DNA from: Climacteris rufus
Taxonomy: Eukaryota > Chordata > Aves > Passeriformes > Climacteridae
Direction: 5' to 3'
NCBI GenBank assembly: GCA_013398175.1
Contig: VZRZ01004227.1
Span: forward strand, 15,914-79,913
DNA length: 64,000 nt
Positions within the stretch are counted from its first letter, which is position 1, and each line of letters starts with the position of its first letter. A program made the position numbers and the translations under genes. Below are positions 60,001-64,000 of the stretch, one piece after another. The notes beneath the pieces were generated by a model that saw nothing but the letters and a program-made list of their open reading frames with translations, searched no databases and was not told the origin of the DNA.

Positions 60001-61533
60001 TAAGGTCTTTATTGCAGTTTGCTTTATGTAAATCCTCATTTACATGTTTGATGGTTCACATGTGTATTTTTTCAACTCTTTTTCACGGCTCTATTTTGAC
60101 TCTGTGTGGCCTCATAAAGTTTTTTTTTTGAAGTAAAATACCTCTAAATACTCGTGTTGCCTCATAAATCTCTGAACGTCATCAGCTGGTTTGGGATTTA
60201 TATTAATTCAGATAATTTTCTAATTATTATTAAAAATCCAGTAGTAATCTGCTAGTATACTCAGAATAACTTGGTACTTCTTGGACTTTTTATTTGAGAA
60301 GCATCATAGTCATCTTTTTTCCTTCTTTTTTGTTAAGAAAGATTTCCAAAATCCTACTTTATACCATAGATCTGTGGCATTTTCTAAGGAGGGGCTCTTC
60401 ACAGCATTCCAGGATGGCCATACTCCTATACAAAGAGCTAAAAAAAATATATCATTCCTTCTTTTAAGGATTTATATATCCTTTTTCTTTTTATTTTCTG
60501 ATTTTGTTTTAAAAGCAACACTTCTCAAAATGTCACTCTGGAGACTGTAACTCACAGTGTCACAAGGTTATGACAAGGCGTTTGGAGATTTATCAAGTGC
60601 CACCACAGGTTCTGCTTTGTCGTGTTTTACAACTTAGAGCTGCCAAAGGCTTATTTCCTTCAGCTGTTGTGTGTGTGTTGCGTTGGCTTTCATAAAACTC
60701 TCAAGATTCATGCTTTGTTTTTGTGTTTTCAGAAAAAGTCACAGGCTTTCACGTGTGCTGATGGGGGATGGTGAATTGTCCTAGAGCCCTTCCACCACAA
60801 GCAATGTACAAAGCAAGGCTGAGTCTCCATTCAGCTGCACAAAAATGTGCAGGTTCTTTAGTTCCTCTTGCAGCTCTCAAGTTATTTCTGAAGCATAAAG
60901 TACCTTTGGAAGGGCTGTTGTAACAGTGATGGTTGTGCTTGATCTTGCATGTGCTCCACACACGAAATTGAGCTGCAGTTGATGGGTGTTTGAGGCAGCA
61001 GGCTTCCCAGCCTGGCCTGGGATTGTTGTTTATGGCAGTATCCAGCCACTTAAAAAACAAACCCCAAAGATATTAGTGACTTGATGTGTCTTTTCATCAT
61101 GGTACTGGAGGGTTAAACAAGATTAGAACAACAGAGAGAGGAAGAAGGGCTTTTTCAAAGCAAGACACTCTGTAACACTTGCACCCTGACCCCACAATTA
61201 ATTTTGTCTGGATGGTCTCTGACAAAATTGCCAGATTAGCTCTTCAAAATGGCCAGGGAGTGGTTGTGTCTGCAGAGCAGCCCGAAGGCTGCTAATGAAA
61301 GAGGTAATTAGATTTGCACTGAGAAGCACTCCAGGACTGGGGCACTGAGGGGATTTCATGCTGTTCTGAAGATGTTTCATCTCTTCACCATTTTGCACCA
61401 AAAATTGACAGAGCATCAAAGCAGTGACCATGTTTGTGCCTTGGAAAGTGCCTGCAGGAACCCTCGTGCTCTTCCCACCAGGATTTGGGGCTCAGCTGGC
61501 CCCCAGCAGACACCACAGAGCCAGGGTGGCATC

Positions 61534-61554
61534 TGCCCTGCCCTGCCCTGCCCT
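61534..61554. repeat. (CCCTG)n pentanucleotide run
   Basis: About four consecutive CCCTG units. A short microsatellite. Confidence 0.85.
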
Positions 61555-64000
61555 GTGTGCTTATTCCTGGTCATCCTTGGTCATTCCCAAACAGTGATGG
61601 CTCTGCCTTTCAAAGAGGCAGGGCAGGGCTGTGCCGTGCTGAGGAAACCCAGGTTTTTCTAACACAGACTTGCCTGTCCAGCACAACGTGGTTGGGGTGT
61701 TATGGTCTATTTTGCCCCTTTTCTGCAGAGCTCGATGGGGCGTTGCAGCTGTGGGGGCTTTCTGTTAACCTGCGGTGGTGAATCCCCCTGGTTGAACTCT
61801 GCTGGCCAGGGGCATTTGCTTGGGAGAATAAAATGTTCATTTCTGGTGTCTGCTACCCTCCTTCCTGCAAGCAGATAAGATTTTTAACTTTTTTAAACTC
61901 CCCAGGAGGTTGGTTTTTGTCTTTTGATCTCAGAAATGTTTGACAACTCATGTTACCAGCCTTTTGTTTGAAATGTGCTGCATATAGGTCTATTATTTTG
62001 CCTTCAATACAACCTTTCTTTCATAGACCATTTTGACTTCTTAATCATGTAGAGGTAGCATATCATTATACCATTTTCCCTCTACATGTCCATTTAATGG
62101 CTTTTTACTCTTTTTAGTTCAAGGCATTTCTTAATTAATCCTTCATCAATTTAAGTATTTCTTTCCTCTACATTTTTTTTAGAAAAGTAGATAAGAAAAT
62201 AAAAAGGCCAATGGTATAATTGCAAACCTGGTATTTTTGGCATCAAAGCTCTGAGAGAAAACCTGCAGGACTGAAGAGCCTGGTGTATGAGGGCAACTTT
62301 GCACATATTTTAGGCGGAGTTTGTGGTAGGCTTTGCTTTATTTCTGCAGAAGAATTGCCCTTCTCCTTGGGCAGACTCTGCACAACCTTGTGTTTCATGG
62401 CATGACAACTCACTTTGGTTTTATTGTCATTCTTTACTAGTGGCTGTAGCAAAGACAGAGTGCAAAGGCTCATGCTCCTGACCCTGTCCCTGGCTGTACA
62501 TGTGCCTCCTGGTTAGGAGGTACCTGATGGATAATGTCTTTGAAAATGTACCACTCATTTTCTGACAGTATAGAGTATACATATTGCCCCCTGCCAATCC
62601 CCTATGCTATGAAATGCATGTTCATATTAACTTCATAAAATTCCTGTGTTGGGACTGTGGTATAGACAGGGCAGGTAATTTGACTCTCCCCTCTCTCAAC
62701 AGTCAGCTTTTATTCTTTTCTGCTTTAACTCCATTTGGATAGCTGTACTCTCATACATAATGTATTCCTAAAAATGTATTCAAGTCTGAGCTGGCTGAAC
62801 ATGGTCCCCAGAGTTAGAATCAGTGCAACTTACAACCAAATAATATAATGGGTTACCCCCTGTGTGGGAGATGCTGGGGGTATGGGAATGAATTTCCTCC
62901 TGACTTGAAGAAGTGAAGCAGCACCATAACAATAGTGGGAAGATTCCTGGAAGTGTTTTTGGGTTTCAGAGAAGGAAAAGAAGAGCATCATCAGGCTTGA
63001 GCAATGCATTTGCAGCACAGTAATGTACAGAGAAAGTAAAGAGGCACTGTGCCAAGGGAGAGGATCTGGGTACAGAGTCCAAACAGGTTGGGAGTTCAGA
63101 TTTGAAACAAGAGGAACTGATGGAGTTGCTTATCTAGAAATGACAGTAATACTACATAAGATGAAATTCAAAGGATTTGAATGCAGATGTATTTGGAAGT
63201 TCAGTTGGATTTGGATAGAAGCTTCTGGGCTGGCACATGGTTCTACAGGATGTTGTTTGCACTGCAATCCTGTGTGCAGTGACCTGCACCTGCTCCTGCT
63301 ATGTGCAGTTCTTTAGAGAATTGTTAAGAATAAAAAAAGACACAGTCCTCCTTTAAAGCCTCCATAGCCTGAGGTTTTGCATTATGCACTTTTTGGGAAG
63401 GTGCCATGGGAGTGTGATGCCCACGGATGGTTCTGGCACCGTTGTCTCCAAGAAGCTTCTCCTCGAGGAAGGGGAGGAGAAGGATTAACAGCTCCCTCTC
63501 TGCTAACCTTCCCTTTCACCCCAGGTTGCTGAGGATGGTGTTGCTCTGGTAGAAATGCTGTGATGTTTTCCTGTGTTGTGAATGAGGGAGGAAAGCTTTT
63601 TCATCCAAAGAAAGGATGTTACCTTGCTAATCAGCAAGGGGCTTGGCCAGTCTCTAAATTCTTGGAACTAACTTTAAAGAGAGAGATATGCATATGTTTG
63701 TGATTATACTATGCCAGCATTATTTTGTAATGGGATTGTTGGCAGAAGCTGTTACTGGGAGTTTTCCCTGTATTAATTTAAACTGAGACTCATCAAATTA
63801 AATTGACCTAGGGAGTGAGGCACTCTGAGTTCAATACCCTTCTTCTCCTCCTTCTTACTCCTCTGCTCCCAGTCCCTCACACAATGTGAGCCTCAGAGTC
63901 CCTTGGCCAGCAGCCCTGTTCCAGGCTTGACAGAGTTTTCTCTATTTGTGAGAACAAAAGCTGTAGTGAGCCGGGAGCAGTCCCCTCAGACTGGCAGCAT

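Larger units (their letters stand above)
54097..64000. other. Intergenic, no gene recognised
   Basis: Nearly 10 kb without a recognisable exon, RNA gene or transposon. It contains a short direct repeat (56968-57014), a TTTG/TTTA tract (55663-55689), a CCCTG run (61534-61554) and AT-rich stretches that may be conserved noncoding DNA (about 54690-55160 and 59690-60130). In human the neighbour on this side is SPOCK1 in the same orientation. None of its characteristic peptides appears here. Confidence 0.75.

Noticed and set aside
44721..64000. Possible SPOCK1 first exons
   Set aside because: No signal peptide, Kazal-type or thyroglobulin-type peptide was seen in any frame. The gene is expected further right.
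1..64000. CRISPR array, phage, operon or defence system
   Set aside because: There are no regularly spaced repeats, no dense ORFs and no prokaryotic signals. The window is vertebrate nuclear DNA.

Overview
This window is vertebrate nuclear DNA, and almost certainly from a bird. Coding exons are short and separated by GT-AG introns, and there are no bacterial-style operons or dense ORFs. The interspersed repeats I could recognise are CR1 LINE 3'-end fragments, the dominant repeat of bird genomes. The introns are compact: coding exons 2-15 span about 37 kb.

The one gene I can support is KLHL3 (kelch-like family member 3) on the + strand. Fourteen coding exons were placed to the base between 7240 and 44115. 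Joined, they give 1747 nt with an open frame of 581 complete residues plus a split serine codon, ending in TGA. Every exon joins its neighbour in phase, and the product matches human KLHL3 (587 aa) almost residue for residue as I recall it. Only the first four residues and most of the fifth codon are missing. They should lie in a small first exon upstream of, or at the very edge of, the window. The first ~400 bases are CpG-dense and look like the flank of that promoter island.

KLHL3 is a substrate adaptor of the CUL3-RING ubiquitin ligase. Exons 2-4 and the start of 5 encode the BTB domain that binds CUL3. Exons 5-8 encode the BACK domain and linker. Exons 9-15 encode a six-blade kelch propeller that binds the acidic motif of WNK kinases. 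This ligase limits WNK1/WNK4 and so NaCl cotransport in the distal nephron. Human positions mutated in familial hyperkalaemic hypertension (PHAII) and the phosphosite S433 are all conserved here.

Layout: 1-410 CpG-rich start; 411-7239 intron 1; 7240-44115 coding exons and introns; 44116 to about 44720 minimal 3' UTR with a poly(A) signal, possibly extending to about 48.3 kb; about 48.3-64 kb intergenic DNA with one + strand CR1 fragment and no gene that I recognise. In human the next gene on this side is SPOCK1, and no exon of it is visible here. Noncoding features of note are a perfect three-copy 79-bp tandem repeat in intron 4, twin perfect hairpins in intron 8, and a weak GAG acceptor at exon 14 with an in-frame CAG alternative 12 nt downstream. 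I saw no sign of a novel multi-gene system.
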